Shown here: one piece after another, positions 1-15,843 of the stretch
How positions within the stretch are numbered: the first letter of the stretch is position 1
How the letters are laid out: the number at the start of each line of letters is the position of its first letter
Assembly (NCBI GenBank): GCA_932521035.1
Contig: OW051492.1
Coordinates: 4,154,001-4,218,000 of the forward strand
From: Oscheius dolichura
Lineage: Eukaryota > Nematoda > Chromadorea > Rhabditida > Rhabditidae
Reading direction: 5' to 3'
DNA: 64,000 bases
The notes under the pieces: generated by a model
Databases searched by the model: none
Told to the model about the DNA's origin: nothing
Seen by the model: the letters and a program-made list of their open reading frames with translations, nothing else
Position numbers and translations under genes: made by a program

Positions 1-698
1 GTTGAGTGCCATAATGGTGACCACCTGCCAGTGATTGCCGCAGTGTTTAGCCGCTGAAAGTCCGTCCCCAGTCAATCTCCTTCCTTACGGTCACAGCGCG
101 ACTCGTCGTCCACCTTCTGTGGCGTCTTGACGTAGTCCTGATAGAGGTCGCACTCGTTGTTTTCCGGGTCTGCCTGTTCTGGGGATCGACTGGGAGGGAG
201 AAGGCCTCACCGGGATCATACAGACGAAGCCGAGCCTGTTGGAGCAGGGCTGTGTCTCCCACCTGCCGGTGTCCGCCCTCAACAAGGTACAGCTCTGGTT
301 CTCTGGGGTGATGTTCAGGTCCTCCCTGTAGTTGGCGTAGACGATGTCTGAGTCGTCGACCCAGTGGTTCCTCTGGTCCAGGCCGATCCACGTGCCCGGC
401 CCCGTCAGTCTCTCTGTCTCTATTCATGTCACAGGCCGTCTGCCCGCTCACCACGGGCTAGGGCCTCCGTTATGCCGTTGTCCGTGTTGTCCAGGATGCT
501 TGGGAGGAAGCCTCCCATGTTGAGGCACCGGAGGTTGGCACTGTAGAAGTCATCGATCCCCCCTGGGGTCAGGCAGGTCCCGTTCCTGAAATGACAGTAG
601 CCCTGTCCTCTGGCCATCTACCTGAAATCGATGTGGGGCGAATTGCAGGCGGCAGAGACTCCTTCCAGGAGAACTCCCAGGAAGAGGAGGACGTACAT
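1..698 (-). CDS. Secreted C-type lectin-like protein (partial, 3' end off window)
   Basis: Spliced minus-strand gene starting at 698 with a clear signal peptide (MYVLLFLGVLLEGVSA). It then encodes a C-type lectin-like domain: a Cys pair near the start, LNMGGFLPSI, TWIGLDQRNHWVDDSD, and a closing Cys block around PCSNRLGFVC. Introns are tiny, about 36 bp (gtagat...tttcag) and 32 bp (gtgagc...aatag); a third near 250 and a fourth near 85 are similar. After a linker, CGNHWQVVTIMALN at the window edge looks like the start of a second lectin domain, so the protein probably has tandem domains. Extracellular carbohydrate or protein binding is the family role. No EPN/QPD sugar-specificity motif was recognised, so ligand type is open. 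The domain call is strong; exact exon ends are inferred. Confidence 0.8.
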
Positions 699-1286
699 TC
701 GGGGAGGCAGGTAACAAGACGAGTGATAAAGCGACGGTGGGCATCAAACTCGGTTCAAAATTGGAGAGGGAGGTTGATAAAGGCATTAGCAACATATTTG
801 GCAGCGTTGAACGGAACAGAGGAGGGCCAGCTTACGCTTATCACCTGCTCTACAACGGGAACCACGCAACTTTTTGGTAGCGATAATATAATAGTATTGC
901 CCATGAACCGGAACCGTTTCCCTCATGATAAAACTACTTCAGCAAAGCCCGAGCTTGACGTATGCGTGCTCCATCGTGACACCCTCGGCCGCGACGCGCG
1001 CATTCAATTGAAATCAACATTCTCTTCTTCGAAAACTCCTTTTTTCCAATTTGAGTCGTTTTACTTATTTTTCATACATAGGCTAGATTCTTTTGGTGTC
1101 CAATAACACAATATCGGCTACTTCTATAGTCAATGTTCGTAAAGAAGCCCGATAAAAGTTTTAGAAAATATTATTTTTATGGAATTTATGCCAATACTTT
1201 TCTTTCTACCGTATTCATCGCTCCTACTTCGGTCTCAATATATTGCTTCGTTTCAGTTTTAGCAACACAAATATCAGCCGAGAGCA
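699..1286. other. Intergenic, divergent promoter region
   Basis: Non-coding gap between two divergently oriented genes, the lectin on minus and CDC5L on plus. It becomes strongly AT-rich from about 1000 toward the CDC5L start. No convincing TATA box, RNA gene or repeat was seen. The open frames here have no recognisable protein content. Confidence 0.5.
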
Positions 1287-5202
<3,916 letters not shown>

Positions 5203-6807
5203 AGAAATCTTTATATTTAACATATTTGTGCGAGTTTTTTTGTCACTACGGTCCATAAATTTCTCGGTTTCTATTGTTTTGTTCCTTACTAACGGCTCTC
5301 GGCTATCCAGGGTGAAGAGGGTATTATCTGACTTTTCACCCCTTTGGTGGTGGCGCCGTTGCGCGCCTCTCCAACATAATCCTCTCTATCATTACATCCG
5401 AGAACCGCCGCATAGAATTCTCTAGCTACAGCATTTTGATAGAACCGCTTTATCCGTTACAATTCGTGTGACCTCCATTGGTTCGGGAAAATGCTAATTT
5501 TATGTGGAAGTAAAGTGTCTACCCATGCGGCTACCACAAAAGGACGTGTTGCGAGTAGCACGGCGGGAGATCAGGCGGAGAGTCAACACCCGGGCGAAAG
5601 GAACAGTCGGCTGTCTTGGATCTCCTTCGGCTGAGCTTCTTCACCTGTTTCTATAGAATTGACCTTCGTTTCCTCAATTTATGAGTAGAAGCTTGTTGAT
5701 TGGATTCCTACGCACCACCTATTCTGCTGGAAACGACGATTGGCCCGGAGTCTTTAGCTTTTTTATAGGGCCTTTGAAGCCGGCCGACGGCAGAAAAGTC
5801 GAGCAGTCTCCTATATTCTGTTGTTCGCTATAGGAGGACTTCGAACCAGCCACAGTATGACTGTAGAGCCATAAAACCGGATGAATTGCCTTTTTTGGAG
5901 ACTATCCCCCGGCGATCCCAAGGTGTGATGATGTGTCGCCTCCCTTATGAATATAAATTAGCGGGCTGATCAAATAGGCATTGGCACGCGTCGCCCCCTC
6001 TCCCGATTACGGTAGCTGGCGGTGGGAACGGCGGCCCGGCTGACTTCTGATAAAAAAGAGTTTGTTGGTTCGAAAATGGACGGACAGCGGAAGGAACAAA
6101 GAAGACCGTGGGAATCGGGGGCTGCCGAAAGGGGTCTGACTCAGGGGGACTGACTCAGCCGGGGAGGGTACTGTAGAGAGGGGGCAGACAGTTCCCTCTT
6201 GCGTAATGGGCTAATAGGAGACGACACAGTGCACACAGGAGCCGGCCATGATTGACGTGCTCCGGGGGCCAGCTGAGGAAGAGACGGACGGACAAGGTCG
6301 AGTGGGATTAAGTGCAGGTGGCTGGCAGCAGCTCCCCCGGGCATACTGTAGCTTATGATATATTGGGAGGGGTGCGGGGGAATGTGTGACCTAATGGACC
6401 ATAAATGAGCTGTCTCGGCGTGTGCAGGTGTCTCGGCAGCCCCGGGGAGCATGATCGCCTGAAATAGATGAGTGACAGGCTGATTTCACGGAGACAAAGC
6501 GACGTTGACCCCCGGGTTTGAATACCGGAGGAGGAGGACGGCCAGGAAAGCTATTATGCAGATGAGGAGACTCCCCCGGCGACTGTTACTCGGCCCTGGA
6601 TGGCTCTTTGTTTTTGGGAAGACGACGACTTTAATCAATTTATCACAAAATAAGAAGAAGGAAATAGAGGGACTCTGTGGGAATAGCTCATGGAGAAAAG
6701 GCGACACTCGCGGGCCGCTACCCTTATAATCTCAGGCCTGGAGGGGCAGTTTATAGTTACAGACAGGGGAGAGGTACGGGCAAGAAAGAGGGAATGGCAC
6801 ACGGGAT
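5203..6807. other. Intergenic between convergent CDC5L and POU genes
   Basis: About 1.6 kb with no supported coding exon. Composition switches from AT-rich (3' side of CDC5L) to GC-rich after about 5500. Open frames such as 6141-6452 (minus) are low-complexity Pro/Ser-rich and look like chance frames. It contains AT-rich homeodomain-like patches near 5945-5975 and paired TGACTCAG elements near 6140, so distal regulatory DNA for the POU gene is plausible but unproven. Confidence 0.45.
6137..6159. promoter_or_regulatory. Paired TGACTCAG(C) elements (AP-1/Maf/Nrf-type)
   Basis: Two copies of TGACTCAG lie at 6137-6144 and 6151-6158, six bases apart, and the second continues as TGACTCAGC. This sequence is the classical AP-1/antioxidant-response core in animals. 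Function here is inferred only from the motif and its tandem spacing in otherwise non-coding DNA. Confidence 0.3.
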
Positions 6808-9024
6808 CTAGTTGTTCTGGGAGGGGAACGACGGCGCCACTAGGGCTCCGGGGAAGTTGTAGAGCTCCTGGCCGAAGCCGGCCGGCAGGAGGACGCCGTT
6901 CTCGTACTGCGGGGTCATCCTCTTCTCCTTCTGTCGCCGGTTACAGAACCAGACGCGGACGACCTCCTTTTCCAGTTGGAGCTCGTTGGCCACCTGGTTG
7001 ATCTCGGCCGCGTTGGGCTTCTGGTTCTTTTGGAAGTGGTACTCCAGCCGGGACTTGACATTCACCTGAAATTAATAATAATTATAGTCCTCCCCAAGTT
7101 GGCAACATTTGACGCTCTCTGTCCAGCCGCGTTTCACGCCACATTTCGCGGTCCTCGCTCGCGATCCCCGCTGTTTTACGACGTGGGACGGGCTGGCCAT
7201 TTTCAGGAGACAGATCAATCTGATCGATTGATGGACCCCTCACCTCGATGCTTGTCCTCTTCTTTCGTTTGCGTCCCCCCTGCCCGGTCATCTTCTCGAA
7301 AGTGTTCGGCGAAGCGCTCGTCGTGTCGGCCTCTTCCAGCCACTTATACAGTAGTGGCTTCAACTTGCACATATTCTACAAGGAACTGTTACTGGCCAAG
7401 AGATGGGGACCACCTTAAAGGAAAGCTGGAGAGCCTCGAAGCGACAGATGGTCGTCTGGGAGAAGACGTTCCCGTAGAGGGTGCCGAGGGCCAGTCCCAC
7501 GTCTGCCTGGGTGTATCTGGAAGAGGACTGTCTCTGTCTGCCGTGGCCGACTCACCCCAGCTTGATCCTCTTCTGCTTGAACTGCTTGGCGAATGTCTCC
7601 AGCTGGTCGTTGCTGGTGGCGTCTCCGTCCTCCGAGCCTAGCTGAGAGTGAGATGCTGTGTCGTCGCAGCCGAAGCCATACGGCCAGGGCTGGTTGATTC
7701 GCTGGATGACGTCCGGCCGGTCCGGCTCCACCTGAAAACTCTCTCGCGTCGTCCTCCCCTTGATCCTCCTCGTGAGAACAGCTCCGGTAAGTCGTAATCA
7801 ATTGAGCCTCGACCACGCGTGACAGCCCCCCAAAAAGGGAAACTGTCGCTTGTTTTCTCTCCCTCTCGGGGAGATTACCGTATCCATAACATTAGCTACG
7901 GGACTGTCGAAACAAAAGGGAGGGAGAGGGAAGGAGAGAACATCTGCCAACCAATTTAAGAAATCCCTCTGCCCTAATTACTTTTAGCTTTTCAGCCCAT
8001 TTTCAGTCCATTCAGCGGCACTACCGTAATCCTCCGCGCGGTAGTCCATTATCGGCCCCCCGACTGATCGTACCTTCATCTCGTGTGGCTGGAGCAGCGG
8101 CTGGGGCAGCTGATGCTGGAGGTGGCCCTGGTAGTGGTGGGACCATTCCGGCGGGAAGAAGGAGAAGTTGATGAGGTTCTGCTGTTGGTTGTAGGGGGCC
8201 ACGTGGTTGTTCCACTCTTGGAAGGCCGCCTCGCAGGTGGGCTTGATGACCTGAAGATGACATTTGGAGCGAGCTGAGCCATCCTCGTCAAGGGGCACCG
8301 AAAGAGCCGTTTCCCACGCTCGGCACGGCTTCAAAGAGGCTTTATATCAGCCAATTAAGGACTACCCTCGACCACATTGGGCTGGAATTTAGGCGGGGAA
8401 GGAGGAGACTGGGAGGAGGACCGGCGGGAACGGGGACAAGTAGGTATAAAACAGGGATGGGTTTGGAAATTTGGTGGAAACGGGTTCGGAGTTAGATAAA
8501 CAGAAAAAGAGGCCAAGAAGGAGGTCTACAGGGGCACAGGGGCGGGCAGAGGGAAAGAGGCAAAACCCTTTCCATACTAATCATCTCCGAAATCAGATGC
8601 GGCCCTCTAACGAACCAATGAATAAACATTTGTATGGGGCCCGTCCCCGTAGCACATTTGCATTTTCGGCAATTCAAATGACTGGGCCTTGGACAGCGGA
8701 CTCGGCCGCCTGCCTGCCTGTAAGCAGTACCTGAGCATAGTGGGGAGAAGTCGTCTCATCCGCAGGACACAGGTTGTTGGGCAGCATTGCCTGAACTGGA
8801 GTGGAGCGCCGCCAGGACTGATGGCCGCCGACTGGCCGGCTCCTCCCACCGGGTAACCACGCCCCAATCCCCTCCGGCAACGGTAGCTGATTGAAAGGAC
8901 TTTGACATACACCTGAGGGCGAGGGCCCACGAGCCGGGACGAGCACTGTCAGGGGCCGAGACAGCCAGGGGCCCAAGATGGAGAATAATTTGGGGGAGAA
9001 TACATAAAAGAGCGGCGGTGGCAT
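6808..9024 (-). CDS. POU class III homeobox transcription factor (POU3F/ceh-6 type)
   Basis: Spliced minus-strand gene. The POU-specific domain reads through exons at 7556-7731, 7414-7516 and 7244-7375 ([67 protein letters not shown]). The linker [10 protein letters not shown] leads into the homeodomain in 6808-7065 ([33 protein letters not shown]). Helix 3 and the EKRMTPQ tail match class III rather than unc-86-like class IV. Upstream exons at 8074-8250 (His/Gln-rich) and from 8731 join in phase; the first ATG may be at 9024, but the 5' end is uncertain. Introns are 38-39 bp within the domain, 178 bp before the homeodomain exon, and longer upstream. Role: nuclear DNA-binding regulator, in other animals neural or excretory. 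Confidence 0.9.
7214..7232. repeat. Short palindrome in the POU intron (PBX/homeodomain-like)
   Basis: ATCAATC and GATTGAT form 7-bp inverted arms around a 5-bp spacer, just inside the 178-bp intron that splits the POU-linker and homeodomain exons. GATTGATGG resembles a PBX/EXD-type site. It may be an intronic enhancer or autoregulatory site; this is inference. Confidence 0.3.
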
Positions 9025-10400
9025 GAGATTTGCATTCGGAATTAGTGCCGCCTGGCAGGTGGCGACACTTACGCAATGGCACTGTTTGGGAAGCTGCTAC
9101 AGGAGCCCCGGTCTCCCCGATCCTCCCAATTCAATTAGAAGAGGACACCCTCACCTCTCCGGAGAGGAGCACCGGTGCCAGCCGGGCCAGGTCGGCCAGG
9201 GAGTAGAGCATGATGAAGATGGAGACGATGGCCGAATACAGGGGAATTGATTGGGGACTGGACAGTGAGCTCGATTTCGAAACAAGGGAACAGTCTCCGA
9301 CAAGCAGGGGCAGGCCATCTCGGGGACAGCGGCAGATGACAGGGAGATCGAGCCCACAAACGAGGGAAGCACTGGCCAGCAGGGAGGAGGTCCAGGATAT
9401 ACCTCTTGGTCAAAAACCGTAAACTGTTGTCTCCGAATTCCATCTACTTTAAAACCTCTGGTTAGGGTTACATAGACAGGGGGAGCCGGAATAGGCTGAG
9501 GGACGGCTTCGGGATGACGGGACTACTGTCGCCTTTCGCAAATCATCTGGAAACAGATCCGAATGACTTCTTGTCGCAGTCGAGACTGGTGTCCCATGAC
9601 AATTATTCACAACTTTTGAATTATGAATTATAAAGAGAGGGTGGGGTCTGCTCGGTGTCCTCTCGTTCTCGTTTGATTGCGTCTGCTCCGGTGTTCCACT
9701 CATCAGTACAGATTCTCCATTGCAAGGGCCAGTCGGGTCCTATTCGTATAGCAGCCCCCGTCCCCTTCTCGCCCCCTCCCCCGTCTAATATATTCCAGGG
9801 AAAACTGTCCCGTGGCCGATTAGAAATACCGTGACAGTCCGTTAATTATGTGAGTCCTCCTCCAAAAACACCCGCTGTGGGGGATAGGTGGGGCCATCCA
9901 ACATCTGGAGAGGCTCCTCCATGCGACCAGGTAGACGGGTTTGTTTACAGAGTCGTCATCCGTTAACTAAGCGCTCGTCTGTCGCTTTAATAGCGCCTTT
10001 CAGTAAATCCCTGCTCACACTCGCTAATGTAATCACCGGCTGGCTCCAGTCGACAGATGGTCGCCGGTTACGGTAATCCAAAAACAACGTGTGCCCACGA
10101 GGGACTAATAGGGCCGGGGAGCGAGTGAAACAGGTTCTTGACGACTAGCTCCTTTTACATTCTGTCCTCGTCAATTTCGAGGAGAGACCAACTTATTCTC
10201 GCCTTTTTGGAACTGTACATCTTTGTAAGAGGTCACTTTCCGTGGCTCTTCTCCCCTTCAATATGTCAAGGCTTGTCCACCAGCAAGAAAACTATCATCA
10301 CCAGTAGGTGACTACCTTTACAAGTCACTCGTAGATTTTTCGGTTCTTTATCTTTACTTGCTACCGTAGACTCTGCATATATAATTTATGAAGATGTAAA
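9025..10400. other. Non-coding stretch with one possible membrane-type exon
   Basis: Mostly no supported gene. One minus-strand open segment at about 9155-9260 reads YSAIVSIFIMLYSLADLARL and ends at a plausible donor (GGAGAG|gtgagg), so a lone exon of a membrane protein is possible. I could not link it to other exons. From 9450 to 10400 nothing convincing is seen beyond simple Ser-rich frames. Confidence 0.3.
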
Positions 10401-10740
10401 ATGTTCATGGACAATTTCTTCTGTTGTACACGGAACGAGCTCGAATTGTTAGACGAGGTGGGGGTGGAGAGGATCAGCAAGGATGAGGAGGATGAGCTGG
10501 AGGAGGGACAGGGAACGAAATTTGAAGTTGTGTTCAAGTGATACAATTGGGCGACTTTTAGACTGCCCCTCTTATAGATAGGCCTCTTGAAATTGAAAAA
10601 CTGTGGAGGGTCTGATGAGTCACGTTATTGGGGAGCATGCGAGAAAGGAACGTCTTCCTCAACAGCTCGATCATATCTTTAAAGTGGATAAAGTTCTAAA
10701 GGAGACCGAGAGTAATGAAGAGGGGAAGAAGAACAGATAA
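10401..10740 (+). CDS. Candidate small acidic protein, two short exons
   Basis: Two short ATG-led open segments have a coding-like charged composition. The first, 10401-10541, includes ELELLDEVGVERISKDEEDE and ends KFEVVFK before a stop. The second, 10615-10740, includes RLPQQLDHIFKVDKVLKE and ends EEGKKNR. They could be two exons of one gene joined across a very short intron, or unrelated chance frames. No family was recognised. Each segment is too short to judge by length alone; the charged, helical composition is the only support. Confidence 0.3.
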
Positions 10741-10931
10741 ATGAGATAGGCTCATCTTTTGGGTGAAGAAATCGAGGAGAGCGGCATCAATTTCCGCCCG
10801 GAGTCAAAAGACGGATCGTGTTCATCCAATCTGGCGGCGGCCAAGACGATTAGACAATCTGTGCACACGAGACATTCTCCATTTCAAGAAATGTATTATG
10901 GGGGTGAGATCGGGCAGGCGGCGGAGGACCC

Positions 10932-11599
10932 TCAGATGCTGGTGTAGTAGGCCTCGAAGCCGTTGTAGGCCACGGTGAGGTCCGAGTAGAAGAGCACCGT
11001 GAGCGAGGTGCCAGTGGCCAGGAAGACCTGCTGGATGGAGCCGAGGTGGCCGGACACTCTGGAAAAGGCTCGAATAGAACACACAGATATCCGTCTATAC
11101 CTCTTGTTGATCCTCGGGTACTTCTGGCTGGGCCCGTCGTACACCTCGATATAGTCACAGCACGGCTCGGTGTCCACGAAGTGGAGTGTCACCTGGGCCC
11201 TGTACAGGTGTCGGTTATTTCGAAGGAGACCCTGTTTTCTGTCACCCGGCTCCGGTAATAAAGTTTATGGGCTCACATGAGAGGAGATAAGCCCGCGATG
11301 GCCAGGGGGGAACTCACCTGGAGCCGGGAGGAGCCTCGAAGAAGTAGAGACAGCTGAAGGAGGTGGGGTACTTGGTCGGGTAGCCGGGGCTCGAGAACTG
11401 AATTCGTCCTCGGTTAAAAGAGGAAAGGGGAGGACACCTTTCCGGTCGAGCTGACGGTCTTATTACACTGGCCGTAGTCGACGGGCTTGCTCTGAATCAC
11501 GAAGGAGGACGACGCCCCTAAACGCTAGGTTAGTCGAGGGAACAACGGACCGGCAGAGAGGAGGAGGAGCAGGGCCGAGACGGTGGACAAGGAGAGCAT
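10932..11599 (-). CDS. Secreted single-CUB-domain protein
   Basis: Five-exon minus-strand gene. The signal peptide MLSLSTVSALLLLLSAG lies at 11599, followed by a 33-bp intron. One CUB domain follows: SPGYPTKYPTSFSCLYFFEA, then TEPCCDYIEVYDGPS, a short intron, and LTVLFYSDLTVAYNGFEAYY just before the stop at 10932. The CUB Cys pairs and the acidic DYIEVYDG calcium-site signature are visible. At about 130 residues the mature protein is essentially a lone CUB domain, so it probably acts extracellularly as a binding or adhesion module. A TATA box lies about 35 bp upstream. It sits between unrelated genes. The fold call is confident; biological role is unknown. Confidence 0.85.
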
Positions 11600-11631
11600 G
11601 TCGCTGTTGGTGTTTATCTCTTATCGAGGAG

Positions 11632-11638
11632 TTATATA
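11632..11638 (-). promoter_or_regulatory. TATA box of the CUB gene
   Basis: On the minus strand GGTATATAAC lies about 35-40 bp upstream of the CUB-protein ATG at 11599. That spacing implies a very short 5' UTR. The sequence is a good TATA match; function is inferred from position. Confidence 0.5.
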
Positions 11639-11890
11639 CCCCGGGGAACGACTACGATAACACCCACACGTTCGGGGAACAGGCACCCGCCTCTCGAATA
11701 TATAAATGTTTATATTTATGGCTATGTACAAATAACGGCTATCACAGGCGAATGGACTATGTTTGCTCCTTGGTCGGAAAGAATATGCTGCTACCCGATA
11801 ATTGCACGATTTCTCATCCGAGCATACCTGCAACCGGGAGGATGTTTGGATAGCCGGCCGGCTGTCCTCACCTGATATCTACCCAGTGGA

Positions 11891-14123
11891 TCACTCCTTT
11901 TTCATCAGTTTACACACCTTCTGGGAGAAGGTTTGCCTCGCGGCCGGCTCCTTCCTCTCGTCCCATCTCCATAATGCCGCGTAGCCATCCCACTGAAACG
12001 CCGTCTACTTTGACTATGGGGAATGGAAACAAACCGAGGTGGTGGCGATTTCATTGACTTCGGGATGCCAGGCACAGTCCCGGACGACAGCGATGTGGCC
12101 GGGCAGACGCTGCTCGGCCTTCTCGCAGAGGATGTCGTAGACAACGACCTCGCCCCGAGCACATCCCGTGTAGATGTAGCGTCGGCCCGTCGGCTCGGGG
12201 GAGAACTTGGCCCGGACGAGGGTATGGAGGACACAGTGGCCGCGGAATGTCATCACGGAAGTGTCCCCTGAAAGCGAAGGCCGTCTTGTTTACTCACTCC
12301 CTCTTGATAAAAAATATTTTGTAAGCATTGGTCAACAGTGGCCCGAATGCGATCTTCGGTCGACTCACCTTCGATGCTCTTGCTGAACTTCCTCATCTTT
12401 ATCGGGGGCGCCTGCCACCTGTAGTCCCACTGCTGCTGCTGGACGGCGGAGATGGTGGCCTTGGCCGCGGAGGGCGACGAGAAGTGCCGGAGGTCCCAGA
12501 GCTTGATCGTCTGGTCCTTGCAGTTACTCAGGATGTACCTGAACAGAGACGGTCTTTTCTAATTCAAGGGGATCCCACCTTCCGTCTCCCCTGGTGTCGA
12601 TGTATGTTATCCCGTCTCGATGTCCCGCGAATGTCCCCACGGGAGTGGGGTCGCCTCTCCTCGACAAGGCCCGTCTATCCCAAGCCTTGACCAGCCCGTC
12701 GTCTCCTCCGCTGAAGAAGACGGCCTCGTCCGTGTTATAGCAGACGGCATTGACGTCGTCCCCATGAGCATCCTCCACGTATATTATCCGGCGCTGTGTC
12801 TCCACGTCGAAAATGTTCAGTGTGCCGTCCGAGGTTCCGGCCAACACTTCGTTTCCGTCCTGGTTGAATCGGAGGGAGAATACAGCTGTGGAACTGAAGG
12901 AACGGGTCAGTGGGGAAAGTGGACGAGGAACTCACTTGTTGGTGTTGGGGATGTCCATCGAGTGGAAGGTGATTCCCTCCGGCGACTCCAGGGTCGGCTC
13001 TCCCAGGGTGCAGTAGGTGACGGCATCCTTCCACGTCCCGTAGGCCAGGGCCCTGCCGTTGGGCGCCATGGCCACATCCAAAATGGACCAGCTGACTCCC
13101 ATCAGCTGAATTTCTTCTTATATTTGTCGTACCGTATCCCTTACCCTGTATTCCTTGGTCAGGTTGTATTTCCTCTGTTTCCCGGAGGGCGCGTAGAAGC
13201 GGATGGTCTCGTCCTGGGCGGCGATGGCCAGCTCGTTGCCGTTGTCCACGTACTGGCAACAGAAGAACTTTGTCCTTTTCTGCTCGAAGACCTTTCTCTG
13301 GTTGGGGAAAAACCTAAAGAGGAAGGGAGTACCCGGGATAAGGAGGGACACTACCTGTTCTCGAGACACCGTTTCTCACAGGCGCTGACCGACGGCCCCG
13401 GGTGTCTCCGGAAGAGGTTCCTGCCCATCTGCATCAGCCGACACACCTTCAAGACACTCGTCCTGGCCACACACCGGTTGACCATGTCCTCCTTCAGCTC
13501 ATTACACGACTCAAATTAGTCCGTTAGGGGGACGGGGCAGGAGGATTACCTCCTGGTTGCCGACGGTGACCCGCTCGAAGCATTTCCTCTGGTGGTCCTG
13601 CTGGAAGAGCTCGTCCCTGGCCCTGCTCATTTTCGTCTCGCAGTCCTCGTCGGATTCCTTGGCATCGGAACTCGATCCGTCCTGACCATTTCTGTTCGGG
13701 GAGAGGGGACGGGACACCCACCTGATCCTCATCTGACGAGCGCGTACAGCGTCTCCCCCGATAGCCGGAAGTGCTGCTGGCTTCTTCGAACTGCAATTGG
13801 GCTGAGGCAATGTGTGCTGCTCTCGAGAGGAGACCGTCTTCCTCTGCAATCCAATCAATTTTTGTCATCATCTGATCTTCCGACTTGGCACACAAAGCAC
13901 ACTGTGCCCGGAATGTCTCAAATGTCCCCCGAAGCCTTTTGATTTGAACCAGGAAGTCATGAAAATAATACAAAAAAAGGAGGGCAAAGATCTCTTGGTG
14001 CTTTCCTCAAGTTCTGGTATAAAGTCGCCTGTTGGGCTACGTGATGACAATTCGGCGTGTCTAGCCCGATGTTTGTCGCAGTCTCCACTCACCCAACTGT
14101 ATCGACTTCTTGTCGTCTTCCAT
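11891..14123 (-). CDS. DCAF11: DCAF11/WDR23, WD40 substrate receptor of CUL4-DDB1 ubiquitin ligase
   Basis: Minus-strand gene of about nine exons with WD40 blades in family order. These include FFCCQYVDNGNELAIAAQDE, LAGTSDGTLNIFDVET, AVFFSGGDDGLVKAWDRR, GHRDGITYIDTRGDGR, YILSNCKDQTIKLWDLRHF, VMTFRGHCVLHTLVRAKFSP and YIYTGCARGEVVVYDILC. WDRR and WDLR are the WDxR boxes expected to contact DDB1. In C. elegans and mammals this protein directs degradation of SKN-1/NRF-type factors. The stop at 11891 is clear. The N-terminus is uncertain: MEDDKKSIQLG at 14123 is a plausible start, but exons between 13700 and 14123 could not be phased. GC-rich, with introns mostly about 40 bp. Confidence 0.93.
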
Positions 14124-15260
14124 CAATCCGTACCAAACGAAGCTTCGGAATAAGGAGGAGAACCACAATCCCATTAACTGGGAAATTGGCACTGGCTGGA
14201 GGGGTTGATTCGTCGCTTTCAAATAAAATAAACGATGGCTTGTCCTGTAAAACGAAGAAGGAGTAAAATAGAGTGGAGTCAGAGGAAAGTGAAAAAGATC
14301 AAACGGCGGCCGCGTGGGCTGATTTCATTTTTCACGGTAAGACATCACTTGGAAAAGGTCGTGTGGTGAGAATTAGACAAGGATACGTTGAACTCGGGGG
14401 AAAACAGAAAGGACAATAAAGGAAGAAGAAGACAGAGGAATTTTCGTGAATAATCAGTGAATCACTCGGCCACATTCTACAAACCTACAGTTTCTATCTA
14501 AAGAAAGGAATTTATTTATGTTTCTATTGTAAACACATGAGAAAGGCCAATTTTTAGAGGAAGTAAATAAAATCTGGAAATTTAGCAATAAAAAAAGAGG
14601 AGAAGGAATACTCGCATGCGTAGCCAATTTCTCCATAATATTATGAGGGAGTGGACAAATTCCGCTGTAAAGATCAGACAGCAAGAGTTCCAGGAGGAAC
14701 AGACTGTGTTTGCGGCAATCAGAGGGTCTGTTTGTTGCATTGGGGTGATAGGGGGAATGGATCGATACTCGAGAAGAAGCCGGTCGGCCGTGTTCCCGGC
14801 AGTTCAACGAGCGAACAGCTGGGCCGCGATGACTATGGGCGCCCATGATGACAAAAGTAGCGCTGCCTTATCGTAGTCTGACAAAACACGTGACACGCAG
14901 GGGCTGATGAAAATGGGAGGGAGAAGGTCCAGGGTGGAACAGATACTATGTCAAAACCAGTTCTCTCTCTTGAAATGTCCCTGTCCCGGTATACATTTTG
15001 AAATTCTATACGTATAAAACGCGCTTTTCTGACCTAAACTGATTGCCTTCATTTTGTTCTAGAAAAATCAACTGGCGAAGAAAGGCGAACCACAAAGATC
15101 ACGAACCTGCAAAAAATCAATACTGCCGACAGAGTGTCCAAACGTAGAACCGGAATCTGCTCATAATCAAGTTTTGATAAAGCTGTGAATAACAGGCATT
15201 TATTTTTTCTTATGCACAATATGTTAAGCACTATCAAAGCAGTAATAACATGACAGTAGC
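14124..15260. other. Intergenic, no supported gene
   Basis: Upstream of DCAF11 and downstream of the operon-like cluster. Open frames on both strands around 14450-14880 lack recognisable domains and splice structure. AT-rich from about 15000. Nothing else noted. Confidence 0.45.
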
Positions 15261-15804
15261 TTAACGCTGATTCGGGCGATGTACGACCTTGATAACTTGC
15301 TCTTCATATGTGCCACCCACCATAAGATCTTTGACTTTCGGTGCGCCTTTTGTCTGAAAAAAAAATGGGTTAATGAGCATGCTACATAAACAAAATTTAA
15401 GTAAATATCATAAAGACGTATTACCCTTTCGATCAAAGCAAGCTCCTCTTCCGGTTCCAGCCTCAATTTGCGTTTTCTAATTATTTCGCTCATGCGATAC
15501 AATTGAATGTCTTGACTTATAACATCTTTTACCCTAAAATATATTTTAAGAAACTATCACTTTACTTACTGAGGTGACATGTTTTCATATGTTTTTGCAG
15601 CAAGTTGCCTCTGAAAATAACGTATTAATATATACAAAAGAAAACCTGTAAAAAATTGAAATAGGCTCCTTCTCCGTCAAACTTTGTTGCTGAACCCGAA
15701 GCGGAGTCTTTGCCAGCTCTTCCATTACGGTTTGTAAGTGCATAATATTCAAAGTTTTCTTTTGGAAAATTATCGCCTCTTGCTGTGCCTTGTTGTGTGC
15801 ACAT
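15261..15804 (-). CDS. Uncharacterised small protein, last gene of operon-like cluster
   Basis: Five short exons read cleanly from MCTQQGTARGDNFPKEN at 15804 to KVVHRPNQR at 15261. They are joined by introns of about 36-75 bp with good GT/AG ends (for example ERV|gtaata...ttttcag). The protein is about 128 residues: a polar Gly/Ser N-terminus (NRNGRAGKDSASGSATKFDG), then a helical basic/acidic half (MSEIIRKRKLRLEPEEELAL) and KGAPKVKDLMVGGTYEEQ. I do not recognise the family. Its ATG lies only about 40 bp after the stop of the upstream PCED1-like gene, with an AG acceptor-like site between, which suggests polycistronic transcription. The exon model is good; function is unknown. Confidence 0.6.
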
Positions 15805-15843
15805 ATTATGGCATCTAATTTCTATTAAAATATTTAACGCTTC

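Noticed and set aside
6141..6452. Minus-strand 103-codon ORF in the CDC5L-POU gap
   Set aside because: Low-complexity Pro/Ser/His frame in GC-rich DNA with no domain or exon context.
12620..13519. Plus-strand 299-codon ORF
   Set aside because: Antisense to DCAF11 exons; high GC leaves the opposite strand open. No domain.
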